A stretch of 64,000 nucleotides of DNA from Spodoptera frugiperda (GCF_023101765.2 NC_064212.1:4526001-4590000), one strand, 5' to 3'. Shown: positions 26,221 through 39,837, numbered from the stretch's first letter. Notes: generated by a model from the sequence alone, not told the origin. A program made the numbers and translations.

Positions 26221-29200
26221 CAGGCTTCTATAGGTACTGTCCTAGCTACCGAACTTCTTATTTAGTTGCGCGATATTTGCTACATCGGTTGTTGCACAAA
26301 AATTATGGGCCCCTATCATAGCTTGAAACAAGTCGAGTAACCCGGTCAAATAGTTATTTGTTTAAACTGTACAACCTAATTTACTGATTTGATCTCATTG
26401 TCAGAGCTTCACTCATGCTCTTATTTGTAAGCCCTCAAAGTGAGAGATCGCCACATATTTCTTCTTCCATAAAACGTCACGTTTTCTTATTAAAAAAAAA
26501 ATTGCTAAAATTTATAACTCCGCTCTTCGTATCGGAAAACTATCGACAATCTTCAAGCGAATGATCGCAGCCCTTCATTCACAATCCCTGCTAACCCGCT
26601 AATACGATAACGAGGAGCCATTCTACAAGTTTACTCTAGCCGTGCCGCCGTCGCCACGCAGCGGCGCCGCACCCGCCACGCGACCGCTCGCAACTCGGAA
26701 TGCTAAGCAGCCCGATTGACATTCCGCCGGCGAAGCAATCGAACGGAAAATACACTTGTCATACATTTAACGTGGAATTTTTATGATTTAACTCGAATCG
26801 ACTGGGGGAAATTATTAACGTTTTATTCAGGCTGATGTAATAAGGTTAGCAAACGTTTTAGGTAAGCGGTGCCGCATATTGTCATGGAAATTTGGGTTTA
26901 GCTGCTAATGTTTTTATGGCTGCGTAGTACTTGGAATTGTTTTAAGTATTGAAGGTCTTTTCTCTTAGCTTTATCAATAAAATTCAACAATTCTGAAGAA
27001 CAGGGAGAGTGACAAAAGGAGCAGATACAATACAATAGGAGAGAGGTACAATAGGTTTACATATCTACTTTCAAAAACCTTCATGTTATATCATCAAATA
27101 AGCCTCTACCAATTCCTGGTTACCCATATTTTGCGACTCACCCTCAAGTCAACCACATTTCAATTCATATTTCTTTCATAAACCAAGAAATGACATCAGA
27201 AGAATGCAAAAATATTACATAAGGTACGCTTAGAGCTAATAATTCGATATTTGACAGGTTACCGGGTTACCTGTGGGACGTCACGTCATGTCGGTCTGCT
27301 CGTCATTGGGTACAAGACACTTAAATACGACGCCAGCGCCACCGCACCGTACGCGGACCTAATTCTTGGATCCTGTCGCACGTCGCTCTTCGCCCGTCAA
27401 ATTTGCGAACAGGGTTACCACGAAAAAACATTTTTTTTTTGTTGCCAAATAAACTGTTTTTTTTTTTTTTTTTCTTTTGAATATTATAAAATGCATTTTG
27501 CTAAATTTGTAGAAGTTACTGTAACTGACCTTTTAGTGTCTAACTAGACTGTTTATTCGTGACACTATGATAGGTACATAATTTCAACTCATCACTCAAC
27601 TATGTAGTCAATTTCTCAATATTAAATGTCTCGCCAATTAATCTAAATAGCTACAGTATATCAAGTAAATAATAATATACATTGCACGATATTACAGTTA
27701 ATTTGTAAACATCAACTTTTGCTGTAGCGAAAACAACCGTTGTTTAAAAAGAATACTCTCCTGAGCTGCATAAAAGTCTTATAGACTTGCAAATGTGCTT
27801 ACCGATCAATTGGATCGTCCACGTACACACGACTCAACAAAAAATGCTCTGTACTTAATTTAAAATTTAAAAGGCATAAACAGTCATCCATTGAACGCTG
27901 TATTTGGTATTGAATGCGCGCATTGTCGAGCATAAGGTTGAGAAATATTTATCAGTATATCGCACATGTATCGCGAGTGTAGTGCGGCGGCAGTGGCAGG
28001 TCGCGCCTCGGCGCCGGCCACGCCGGGCACCCCTGTCGGCCATCACAGACAACGTCTTCGTTCGACTGACAGCCGGCGACATATTTTATTCACGGCGCAC
28101 CGTCGTAATTCCGTCGATGCAGATAAATTGTTTTACCGCGGGACCGAGCCACGTCCCACGACTTTGGCGTTTGCATGATGAGCTCGTTTTTTATGCTCGA
28201 ATAAAATTGTGTTAGCCACCGGCAGCGGAGCGACGTGTGAACACTGTTGGATTCCCAAGAAATTGTTTTCGGGAAGCCTGCTTTGATATTTATGAAAGTT
28301 GGCATGTTGAGACGTACGTTTGAGTGAAGGGTACGCGGTGGATTTTAACATCCCTCGGACTATATTTGTTGCATTATTTCTCTAGGGTACCGACATTATC
28401 ACAGGGTTGTACGAGCGTCAGTAAATATGTTTGCGCACAGCCACCAGTTGCAAGATGTCAGGTATCGTAAACACGTTGACACAGTCGCTTTGCAGCGTGC
28501 AGCGTGCGCCGCGGGACCGACATCCGCCGCTATCAATATTAAATCCGCCACCGAACAAACATCTGTTCGCGACTGCAAACGTATAAGTTTAATCAGTGGT
28601 GTTTCGATTAGTTAGAACACATCGGCTTCTGCTGTTGGCGGGATGCACGTTTAATTAAATGTTCTTCCTTTGTTTAGTTTGGATACAGTCGCTCAAAGTG
28701 AACGAAACTATGATTTACCTAGGCACAGCATTAATGCTTAAAAACCTTTGATTGATCTTGAACATGAATATAATATTTTCTTGTATGTACTAAAACATAA
28801 CCTTTCGTCATCATCGTACAAATCACAAAACATATGAATCTTTCACAGAATACTACCAGGTACCTGGGCATCTAATCTAATTAGAAAGTCACTCTCCCTC
28901 CAACACCCAACATCCAACACGAGGCGCCGTCATTATTTACGAACATCCACGAAAGGTAAGATTGACAGAACGCAAATACTCAAATACCGGAGCAGCGTCC
29001 CACAGAAAATAAAACAAGCTTTGACCTCGCAAACTTTCATGGGATTATGAATGTTTATACTGAAAATAATGCGCGGTTGCGGCATTTGGTGCAAATATTT
29101 GAAGATGGTAGTCAAAGGGATGGCTTTTTGCTACGTCCTTTGAGCGGTCGCGGTCTGCGGTCAGATAAACCGATTAACCCCAGCATCGAGATGGACCATG

Positions 29201-29405
29201 AGAACTGAGACCATGGCTAGTTTGCCCCAAGCTGTGGGTTCCACTTTAATTTTAATTCGCTTTTTGCTTAAATAATGCAGAGGGGTTTTGGAAAATACAC
29301 AAGTTTAGTAAGTTTTGTTACTGTCGTAGTGTTGATTTAATGTTTTGTGAAATGTGAACCGTTATCATTTATTTATAATGTAGTGTTTACTTTACGAAGC
29401 TATAA
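26221..29405. other. Non-coding DNA with GC islands at 26.7 and 28.0 kb
   Basis: GC-rich blocks lie at 26640-26740 and 27960-28080. Overlapping frames in all directions at 27.9-28.35 kb have no recognisable product. Confidence 0.5.
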
Positions 29406-29625
29406 TATTTTTTATAATAACTATCGTGAGAAATACTAAATTAACTAGAAAATCACGGTTTACTCACGTACATTAATGGAGAAAAGCTTTACTGTAGCAG
29501 GTTGTGTGACGTCGGTGCGTCTGCGCACGCTGCTCATGATGAAGACTCCCTCTGTAACTCGAAACTAGTAGAGCTTTTCTCCATTAATGTACGTGAGTAA
29601 ACCGTTATTTTCTAGTTAATTGCCT
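29406..29625. mobile_element. Short MITE relative of the 46.8-kb foldback
   Basis: About 48-bp inverted ends are present: TTAACTAGAAAATCACGGTT at the left and TTTTCTAGTTAA at the right, with CATTAATGGAGAAAAGCT inside. The centre keeps the GTAACTCGAAACTAGTAGAG block also seen at 30446 and, diverged, at 47612. The left flank (TATAATAACTATCGTGA) matches the inverse of the right flank of the 47.67-kb end, so the true terminus may lie further out. Confidence 0.75.
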
Positions 29626-30389
29626 ATAATATTAATTATACTTAAAGAATCAAAGAACAAGTGAGTGATGTCCTATTTCCAATAGGCATTATGTTTGTGA
29701 AAATTCAAGGGAAGTTTTAAAAGTTGAGAAAACGTAGGTGACTGTACTACATAGTACAATCACTATCACTCAAACTGTTCACAGACCAAACATCTTTATG
29801 ACTAAGAACTAATAAAATACAGGTATCAAACTAAAGACCTTGGCTTAGCGAGTTTGATAGCAAAACATAAATGCTAGCTGACGTTACATTTTCCCTTTAC
29901 GACTGACTGACACTAAAATGTATCCGAATAAAATTGTTATCCATCAAAACAGCGCTCCTTTAGCATAAGAAATGCAGCGATGTGCCTACACTCCGCCATT
30001 GATGTAGATCTATGACTCTACAAGATGTTCTAGATACGGTAACGGAGGTCTTTGATTTTTTTGGTACCTATAAACGACCATTGTTGTAAGTATACTTTTA
30101 AGATTGTAATAGTGTAAAGCGTGCAAAGAGGGCAAGGGGTAGTTTAATCTGATTCTTGAGATTGGTAAAAACAAAGTAAGTTAGTTCAAAAATTAAGTTG
30201 TACACTGAATAAATTACTGTTTATGTTTTACGCATCAAATTACCCTTTATTTTATTCCTATATCCATGGTGTATGCTGCAAAACTATTTCTTCTTCCAAT
30301 CCTCTATTATAAGCCATATTTTATAGCATTACAAACTGAATAAATACGAATATCTAAAAAAATAATCAAACCTTATCAACTTCTATACT

Positions 30390-30505
30390 AAATTACGTCG
30401 CGACGTCGCACGCCTACGCACGCTGCTTCTACTGAAGAGTCCCGCTGTAACTCGAAACTAGTAGAGCTTTTCTCCATTATTTTACGTAAGTAAACCATGA
30501 TTTTT
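30390..30505 (+). mobile_element. One-ended copy of the same MITE family
   Basis: It contains GTAACTCGAAACTAGTAGAG, TTTTCTCCATTATTTTACGT and AAGTAAACCATGATTTTT but lacks the opposite inverted end, so it is a truncated copy. It lies 0.8 kb from the 29.4-kb copy. Confidence 0.7.
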
Positions 30506-30943
30506 ATAAATTTCTATATTACTGACATGTTGTAACCTCATCCAGCAATCTACATCAGCATCCCTTTGACTTATTCAGAAGTAACAGCAAAGGCTGCCCC
30601 CACCTGCGGTTAGGTGTAACTTAACGAACCCCCACTGAATCTTTAATACGTTTTCATTTAATGTAAGCTAGTTGCCAACTATATTATATTCATACTCTTG
30701 TTGATTTTCAAAGTTCCGCGGTATGGCCATATGTAGGTATGGGTAATCATACCCATGTTTGAATGTTTGAGTGTTTGTGCAAATATTTATTTAGAAAGTT
30801 TGTTCTAAATATGTGTGTGTATTGTTTGTGTACTGGGTTGTGGTGTAATGCTGTTGTTTTGCTTTATGTATGTTGGTAAGTAGGTTATGTTTTCTGGTTT
30901 CGGAATATTAGTTTTAAAGAGCATAAAATTTTCGATTGTTTTT

Positions 30944-31062
30944 ACTGCCGTACTCAGAGCCCTTTAATGGCTATTTAACCCAGTCCTTAGCATTGTTTTC
31001 GATACAACAACCATTACTAAAGAATAGTTTAAGTAATCATTAAATGTCTCTGAGTGCAGCAA
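30944..31062 (+). mobile_element. Palindromic MITE copy 2
   Basis: The copy carries ACTGCCGTACTCAGAGCC, TTTAACCCAGTCCTTAGCA and GTAATCATTAAATGTCTCTG. Confidence 0.85.
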
Positions 31063-32602
31063 TAAGTGTTTGGTTATTATAATTTATGTAGCTTGATATC
31101 AAACTTACTAACTATAAAACTATGTAAGTTAAAGGTAAAATATTTTTTTATTATTTTAGCAAATTCACCTAGTAATTATTTTGCTATAGAGCCTCTGGAA
31201 AATGCACATTGAAATTATAAATGAATGATGAGCACACATTAATAAGGCACTAATTAATTAAAATCCTTATAAACCTGTGTATTTACCCAAGTAATGTTCA
31301 AATTCACAATCTTCTTAAACATCGTAACAATAACTCATTAACGGAGTTCAGCAAAATTGTTCCAATCCGTTAATGTAATGGTTCTTACAGGCTTTTGATT
31401 TCTCGTAATTATATTTACACTGTTGATGAGAAAAGAGGACAAAATACGCGCCTAATATCAATTATATTTAGTACGTAATTCAAAGGCAGAATTAATTCAA
31501 TTACCAATACAAACATCTACCTCGGTTCAGGTAGCTCCGGTGAGGCGCTCGGTTCCCTACTTGGCAAATTAGATTTCGCATAAAGCCTATTTTAATTTGC
31601 GCCGTCGCTAAACATTGTGAGCTCTTAAATGTTTAAGCGAGCGCGCGACTGTGTGTGTGTGCGGCGCACGCGGCCGTCGTCGTTGACATTCAGCAAAGCA
31701 AATATGTTGGCGGCGGCGGCGGCGGCCGGCCCAGCGCGATAATAAGCTTACAGGCGAGGGCGGGCCGCCCCCGCCCGCCGCCGCCGCGAGACCGCCCTAG
31801 CCTCACGGTGTTATTAAATTCTTTTGTTGGCCCCGGCGCCGGAATGCCCAGTTATTTAGCCGTGGTCCGGCTCTACGGGATCAACGTAAATATCTCCAAC
31901 ATGTTATGTCTTTTGAACTCCACTAGATTGTAGGATGAAACGGATTATTTGCATCCTTGTGTTTTCCCACATACGAGGGTTGCCGAATTCAGCAACATAA
32001 CATAAATCGTGCAACAATAGAATATGATAAATTCACCGAGACAGGTGTTTGCTGTCTGGGGTGTTGCTACTCGTACGTCTGCGTATCTTATAAAGTGAGG
32101 TGCTCGAATTAAAACATTAAAATTCTCGCTCCCCCGCTTCGTATGAATTTAGACAACATCCAAGCCGAGCGCGCTTCATTTCGAGCACATTACTCTCTGT
32201 TTAACAATAAAACTCATTAAATCGCTGGTGCGGTCGCGTTTTATAAATGTTTCACGTATTAATAAAATTAACAAAGCAGTTGTACACGAGAGGGCTATTT
32301 CCCGACAAAGCGTCGGAGCGTAGTACAATGGAATCTAAAATAAATACGAGGACTTTAGCAAACAGAGCGCACAAAGCGTCCACCTGCCGGAGCCGGTGCG
32401 CCGGGCTCCGGGCTCCGGGCTCCGGTGCTCCCACTCTATTGAAAATTAAGTGGTGGCGACGGAGTTCAATTAATGGCCGCGAGGCGTCCGCCCTGGACTC
32501 TTCACATGCTGCGAGAAGCCTTTGCCTGCAAATTATAGCAAACAGTACACTTTCATGCCATTATTGCATCAGACTCCCCGAGCTAATTAACCGATTCGTT
32601 GC
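31063..32602. other. Non-coding DNA with the most GC-rich island
   Basis: At 31640-31860 there is a strong GC island with (GGC)n, GGGCGGGCCGCCCCCGCCCG and a CCCCGGCGCCGG palindrome. Another at 32380-32490 holds three GGGCTCC units. It ends at the inverted-repeat cluster. No exon supported. Confidence 0.5.
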
Positions 32603-32812
32603 GGATGGCACGACAGACGTGCCATCCAATTTTTACATATGGCGTATGACACGCGTTTCGTGTCATTTTTAAATGTCTTTTATCTCGCTCAAATCGAAAA
32701 TAAATACAATTCAAGGGTAAACAAGAAAAAAGAACATTTTATTCTGTACATGGCTGATGGCACAATAGGCGTGTCATCAACTGATATGGCGCTTGACACG
32801 ACTGTCGTGTCA
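32603..32812. promoter_or_regulatory. Cluster of four TGRCACG-N5-CGTGYCA inverted repeats
   Basis: Site 1 (32603-32627) has perfect 10-bp arms GGATGGCACG / CGTGCCATCC around a 5-bp spacer. Site 2 (32646-32666) has perfect 8-bp arms ATGACACG / CGTGTCAT. Site 3 (32755-32779) has arms TGATGGCACA / CGTGTCATCA with two mismatches. Site 4 (32794-32812) has perfect 7-bp arms TGACACG / CGTGTCA. All spacers are 5 bp and differ in sequence. Sites 1-2 and 3-4 form two like modules, each with ATATGGCG just before the second site. Function unknown; dimeric protein binding is inferred. Confidence 0.6.
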
Positions 32813-35639
32813 CGAAATATTTGTTCGTCGCCACGCATAAAAGTGCACCAAAATGGGCGTCGCAACGAATCGGTTAAGGTGGAGCTGCTGCTCTTTATTT
32901 TGTCAGAAGCCAGTTTGTTGGTATCATACACTTACATCACATGGTTTACGTGCGCTCATAGTTAGGCACTAAATTTTGAATCAAACTCAAGAAAAAACTC
33001 AATATTATTTCAATTTAATTGATTCTCAAGCAAAAAACCACACATAGGTAACCTCACCCCACAAAAACCAGCAAAATAACTGTGGTCAACAAAAAGCCAG
33101 AGATAACCAAACACTAATTTATTCAATCCATAATCCTTATCTGGAAAAAAACTTAAGCTTAGTTCACACTGGCGAAAGACCCTCTTATTGGCTGATGTCT
33201 ATCGGCGACCAGCGTCCAGCTAAACCGGGGCTTATCTCACAAATTACATCGTCCACTCAATCCTTGGGAAAACTGCGAAAAGTAGACCTTTTTAACACAG
33301 CTTAGGAACACCCCTACCATGTAGAAAAGTATTTAGTCAACGTGTACTGGACAAAGACAAAATACCTTTTATGTTTGTTCGTGGAAACTATTTCATAAAT
33401 ATTGGTATTCTGTTATTGGACATTGGCAGTTCGTTTCATGTAACATTTTGATGTGCAAACAAAATAGTTTAGAGCTGAATACCAACATCGATATGTTTCA
33501 GTGAGGTTTAGAAAAAAATATATTTTTTGGCATACATGCAATATCACACAATCTCCGCAATACGAGGAGTGGTCACCAATTAAGCAAACTATCTAAAATA
33601 TTTAAATCCCAATTGATTATGGCCCGTTCTTGCAATCTGAAACATAGAACAAAACTTATGAAAATGTTGTACCTAATAATGGCAAGTTAACAAAACATAA
33701 CTAATCCGACAAATCTATTCAAATGTCTTTTATCGGGACACAAAAAAATCTCAGCATTCTTCGCGTTTATCGGAATCGGCTCGTAGTAGGGGCGCGGGCT
33801 GAAGCTTACCAATCGCCAGTTTAACCCCCGACGGTGGATTTTATTGCCATTCGTATTGTCGGCTAGAGATTTACTTTGACACGTCGGAAATTCGTTTGTT
33901 GACTCTTCGTCGTTATTCGAATGTCTAGTTCGCACACTGTTTCCACCGTTTTTCTTCGTCGGGAAGGCTTGATTGCGGTTAAACTCGTACGTTAACTGTT
34001 TTCGATTTTTCGGTGAACTAACTGACACTCGAGGATTACCCCTTTTGTGATTTATGCGAACACATGGAGCCACAAAACAATGCTAATTCTCTCGCTTGAA
34101 TAACTTGATCTAATTTATCAATTTCCGCGGCGGGTCTGGAAAAACATGGCGGTACACGGTCGCAGATGTACAGCAACGTGTGTCAGGTAAAATGCATTGG
34201 GTAACACATTAACAATGTTTCCTCTGAAAGCCTTTGTCTGCACTCAACGAATTACGGGGAAAGGCGAAAATTTAAATACCCGCCGGCACTGTTTTACATG
34301 TAAGAGATGCATTTTGCATGTAATGCGGCGATTAAATGAGACGACAACGCGTTCTGAGCGCGCCGACTGCCGCTCACCGGAGAAAATGTTCACCACAAAA
34401 ATGATATCATAATTTTGTTAAACAAACTGTTCACACGATGAGCTCTAGGAGTGTTTTTTGTGGAACATGATTCCGTTTGTAGTTTATGAAATGTAAATGT
34501 GATTTAAATGTTTAACGCAACAACTATAATTAAATACCGAATGGATTTATTCAAGTCTGATACAATGTCATTAACACAAATAACGGTTTTTGATCTAGAC
34601 ACGCAAATAAGAAAAGGACTGTCAATACGCTAATACCATTACAGTCGACCTACTACAAACTACTGCACCCACACCCTTACATGGCATTACCACGTCTAAA
34701 AAGACCTATTACCTAATGAAACTGTCTTTGAATCGACCAGTATTTTGAAGCCACCTCCAGCCAGCTATCACACCTCATTGCAGGCAGCCCTCGTTTGTGA
34801 CACCACTCGTCCCCACAAAGGTGCAAAGGGAAGAAAACTCAATTAAAACAACGCAGCACTTGTCGACCGGCCCGGCTCGCATTACCACACGATTAAGCTC
34901 GCTGCAAGGTAATGACGCGAATCTACATGTTTTACAGTATTCATTAGGAAATGTAGATTTTTTTGTCTGTGTGAGATAGTGTGTTTAATGTGTGTAGTGT
35001 ATATGAGTGAGAGGATAATAAAGGCTATTGTTTTTGTTACATTTTTTGTGTCTATAGACAGTTACAAATAGGACTAAAAAGTAAATCGAAATGATTACTT
35101 TTTCGCCTATAGATCCACATAGTTCACTTAGTAAATAGCCCACTCAGTTGATACGAATGTAACAGCTATTTTATAGTCACATATTTCAGGAATAATATTA
35201 ATACATATGATTTAATGCCTTTCATAGAAAAAATAACATACAATAGGTTCAGTAATTAAAGTTCTTAAACTTAACAACCATAACATTTGAACAAGAACAT
35301 TTTCCTTCATAGAATTAGTTCCCAGAGAATTTTCTTTCTTTCATTCGCACCACATACTTGTCTTAAAGTTTTTATACGAGTAGATAAATGTTAGGGTCCT
35401 TAGCATGGGGCGTAAATGTGCGGCCATCTGACCAATGACCGTCTTAGGAGGGAGGATTCCGATACCACTTGGAGATAACGGAAACATTCCGTGATTCCGC
35501 ACACAAAGCCAACTAAATCGGTGTAATAAATGATAGTGTTAGGCATTATTCGTCGTAGTTGATGGTTTTGGTTTTTCCGGATTTTAGTCTCACATTTTGA
35601 ATATTAGAACCATGTTTCAGAACGTGCTGGTTCTTTTTT
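32813..35639. other. Non-coding DNA with a 128-codon minus frame
   Basis: The minus-strand frame at 33687-34073 is unusually long for its moderate GC and has a hydrophilic, Asn/Arg/Ser-rich translation, but no family is recognised and no splice context fits clearly. Otherwise AT-rich, nothing else seen. Confidence 0.35.
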
Positions 35640-35825
35640 CGGTTTTTTCGAAAAATGTTCAGTAGTAGCACGGGATTTGGAAATGTCCCCGGTATCTAGC
35701 AATAAGCTCACCACCTACATGGGACTTACAACATGAATTGTGAAAAATGGGTGTACATTGTACAGTGGCATTACGTGCCATAATGTACACTTCTGCCTAA
35801 CCCTTCGAGGATAAATGGCGTGATG
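35640..35825 (+). repeat. Repeat 'GGTGTACATTGTACAGTGGCATTACG'
   Basis: TACATGGGACTTACAACATG, GTGAAAAATGGGTGTACATT and CTTCTGCCTAACCCTTCGAG match the inverse of 43615-43765. Confidence 0.65.
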
Positions 35826-36689
35826 ATTTAGATGTATTTAGTTTGCTGATAAGTTAAGTCATGTTCCGAAAGTTGTCAAAATAGTTTTTCATCATTAGCG
35901 AAACATGATTTAAATAAGGTTTAATATTTACCTGTTTGAAATAATATGTTACCTCATACCTGATAGTTACCCGAATAGGTTTGTTCTCCACACGAAATAA
36001 GTAGCACGCAATTGGAAGTTCTTCCTTTCTAGTATCAAAAGCGTGCTAACTTTAGAATTGATTGACATTTTCGTTAATCTATACGTACCGAATAAATGAT
36101 GCGTGCAAAGACACCGACAGCGTACTAAAAAGTAAAATATACCCGTAACTACAAATAAGGTAATTAAAACACCTTAAACGTACCACAACGATATCAAACG
36201 TAAGTCAACATCAACACAAAAACAATAAAATTTCATTTTACGTTTGTCTTAAGTATAAAGCGGGTAGGAGCCGTTATGCGTAGCACCTTTCGAGTCCCAA
36301 TGGGGTAATTTATTTCCAAGTTGGCTCATTAATTAATTGGCGTCTTTTTACGACAACCATAAACTTGTTGGTATAGCTTCATTATCTGCCAGTCCTATTC
36401 TACTCAAGTTACTGTTAACACTAAGATGCCTGTCTTAGTCTTCATAGAAGATAGTTTGTTGTTGTTTAGTCGTAAAATGAGGCGTTAGGGAATCGATTGG
36501 CTAATTTGTTGATAGTTAAATAACTATTTCTATAAGACACATTCCATGGAGAGCCATGTTTCGGTTCAAATGGGCGGGCTCAACCGGAGTGATACGAAGG
36601 GCTCATAGAAAACTGGCGAGAAAAAACGATTGCGTTATTTTTCGTCATGTGAGTGTAGGTTACTGGAGGCCAGATCCTACTTCTTCCCA

Positions 36690-36800
36690 TCTCAAATCCC
36701 CAAACACGAAGCAGGGCTCTCGTACCTTCTGTCTGTTCTGTGTTACGGGCGCCTATTGCTAACCATCAGGTGATCCACCTGCTAGTTTACCGACCTATTT
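36690..36800 (-). repeat. GATCACCTGATGG repeat family copy
   Basis: The minus strand carries the core inverse to ACCATCAGGTGATCCACC followed by CTAGTTTACCGACCTATT. It is shorter and more diverged than the 59700 copy. Confidence 0.6.
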
Positions 36801-39158
36801 CATAAAAATGTTCACCCATCCACGACCTAACTTCATCAAGATTACTTCATTTAAAAGCACTTGCCATGTACAGCTGCACCCGAATACACTTTTATTTCCT
36901 CTTGTAGGTAGAATATTTCCATCTTATTAGGCAATATTTTCCCCTCAACAAAACAAATAGGAATGTATTCCGTTTTACGCATATTTAATTACAAGTTACT
37001 GTTCGCAATTAAACAGTTCCTAGGCCAATTCAGTTTACGATCGAGCCTCCGTTCGAGGCTTTTCGCCGCCGCAATCAGTTTTACGATGCTTTTTGTCAGA
37101 AATTTGCCATTTTATTACCGACTGGAATAAGTTTGTTCGTGTCGTTGCCAACAAATGGTTCGGCGGCGTATTGATGTCGATTTGTCTAAGAAAATAAAGA
37201 TGTAAATTGTTAAGGTTTGGAAATTAATTTGACCCATTGTTGTCTTTATAGAAGATGTCATGTTTTAGCTTCTAAAGTTTCACAATTATGTGTACAGTAA
37301 TGCGAGACTAATTATGATTTATGATTAACTAGCAAACCCGGCGAAAACCGTTTCGCCACCAATGATATTTCCCAAATTTTCTTTGCGACCTTTCCAACGA
37401 ATGCAAAACCGTGGAAATCGGTCAGTGCGTTCTGGAGTTATAGCGTCAGGAAGGAAAACCTGACTTATTTTTATATAAAAGCATGATTAATTTAATTCTT
37501 ACTATTATCGATTATTAATCCCTCAAAATTTATTCAGCAGCTCCAAAAAACTTACCAAAAAACTAATCTCTTCAAAGCCCTAATCTTAAATGTTGCAACC
37601 CTTACGACAAAAGATCACGTGCGATCTCTGGCTGCGTTTCTGTCGCACCCTCAGTGGCGGCAGTTTGTCTCCACTTTTAATGGCGGTAAACGCGTTTCGA
37701 ATGTAAATCTTCTCAACACACCTGACTATTTACGCCATGTCCTCGTAATTTTATAACTTTCCAAACTTTCCACGGTGAAATTATGGCACGTTTTGAAAAT
37801 AATTCCTTTACAAAATGGCGGAATTTGAATATGAAATGAAACGAAAAACAAAGTTTGTTGTAATAAGATTTATTTTGTAACATTATAATTGTTGTATACG
37901 TAAATATTACACGTTCTAAAGTAATATGTTTTTGTAACAAAATATAATATAATTTGTAATACCTATTATCTGAATTAATTTCAGGTACATTTTATATTAG
38001 GGCCTTAACGTTTTTTGTTTAGAAAGCGTCGCTTTAAATAGTTTTATATTAAATGTGTACATTTATAAAAATTTTACAAATAACTAGTTATAAATAAATT
38101 GTATACACATTAAAACATTTCCTTTACACTGTAGATATGCCCTGTATCCATTTATAAGAAAAAAATGTATAAAAAAAACTCTATTTTTGACGATAAGAAA
38201 CAAATTGCTTGGCAAAAATATTATACTTGGCACTTTAAATACTTAGGTATACCATAACTAGTAAAAAAAACTGAAGTAAGTACATTATCCTGTAGTTTGT
38301 ATAACATTCAATATTATAAGTACAATCTATGTATAATAATTATTTGCACGTTAAAAGATTGTGTTTTGGAAATTCCAAATACTTCCTACATTACACAAAA
38401 CTTAAGGATATTAAGTTAATTCTGCTAAATGCTAATACTAATTTTATAACATCACAAAACTAAAGAACACTTTCTTGTAACATAAAAACATTACAATATT
38501 CCTTGAAAAGGTTTCCTCCTATATTATGGTGCTTTCACGCTGCTAATATTATATTTATCAGCACCTAACCGACGGCCAAACAGATTTTAATTTTCATACA
38601 CCGTCATCATTTTTAGTTTTCATATATTATTTATTTATTTGAAATAACAAAGATGTAAGTATATAAGTGCTCATTTACATGATTAGATATCAAAAAAAAA
38701 ATTGTGCGTTTCTCATAAGTCTATAGATGTCGCGAAAATACAGAATTTAAATATAACTTAGATTATTATTTATTACTACTTATAAATAGATACTTTAAAA
38801 TTAAACGAATGCTGTTAAAACTATAGTTTGAAACATAAATTACTATAGTTCGACCATTACAAACGTGCGTATTGTCATAAGTCATTTTTATCAGATCTCT
38901 CGCTCACACTTATGTAATTTGTGCGGGATAAACATATTATTTAACCGACTTCACAAAAAGGAGGTTGTTCTCATTTTACTTAACAGTTTGCACATAAGTA
39001 ATGGCTCAACTATAAGGTAAAAAGTTTGCTAGAAAAAGATCTGTATTCATTGCAATGCTGCAATTCATTCGAGCATGTAGATTTGTAATATATTTAATTT
39101 AAATATTTAAATACCTTAACCCATTTATACTATGTATTTAGTAGATACAGCTTTGATG
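36801..39158. other. AT-rich DNA downstream of the SLC5 gene
   Basis: Apart from the repeat at 37331-37490, nothing is identifiable. The very AT-rich stretch 37.85-39.1 kb has no ORF of interest. Confidence 0.5.
37331..37490 (-). repeat. Helitron-type repeat fragment, minus orientation
   Basis: CTAGCAAACCCGGCGAAAAC at the left (the inverse of a GCCGGGTTTGCTAG end), CGGTCAGTGCGTTCTGGAGT and a TTTTTATATA end are present. Confidence 0.65.
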
Positions 39159-39160
39159 TA

Positions 39161-39504
39161 CAGTCGACTCTCGTTAATTCGAAACTGGAGGGAATCTTAA
39201 AATAATTATTTTACTGAATGGTCGAATTATCAAACAGTCCGAAAATAGGGCTTGCCTCAAAATATAGATACTGATCTGACTGACTGATAATCCCTCCCTC
39301 CCTGCAACTTCAAATTGTCGAGAGTTTGATGTTAATAAATTCGAATTAAGGAGTCACTTTACAAGGTAGCATGAGGTAGTATGAAAAATGTATTGATTTA
39401 GATGGAAATGTAAAGAGATTTTCTAGGGACCTCGTGATAACTTTGAAATATAGAGAGGTTCGAATCATCGAAGGTTTGAAATTTGAATTAACGATAATCG
39501 ACTG
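39161..39504. mobile_element. pogo/Tigger-like MITE with TA duplication
   Basis: The ends are CAGTCGACTCTCGTTAATTC and the inverse of CAGTCGATTATCGTTAATTC, each flanked by TA (39159-39160 and 39505-39506). The 344-bp interior is non-coding and carries further TCGAATTA words. Terminal sequence and TA duplication fit the Tc1/mariner-pogo group. Confidence 0.82.
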
Positions 39505-39837
39505 TATTTAAAAATTGTAAGTATTCAACATTTAAGGGAGTCGAACGTCTGTAAGTAATATGATTTCATTAATATGTAAGTACAATAATTTTTTACTTTA
39601 TTGATTTAAATATCTAAAGAACCTTAAGTAAATAATGTACAGATTTATTTGAGAATAGTATATTTCTTTTAATATATAAAAATCTGATTCCATAGAATAT
39701 TATATATTTTTCACTTAAAATACTAAAATACTGCTACATTTTGTTTTTAAGTACATATTGTAATGGTTATGTTTTGTATAATGGATGATTCAATTCCATT
39801 TAATTTTTTACTATGACAACAATAATAGATCTGTATC

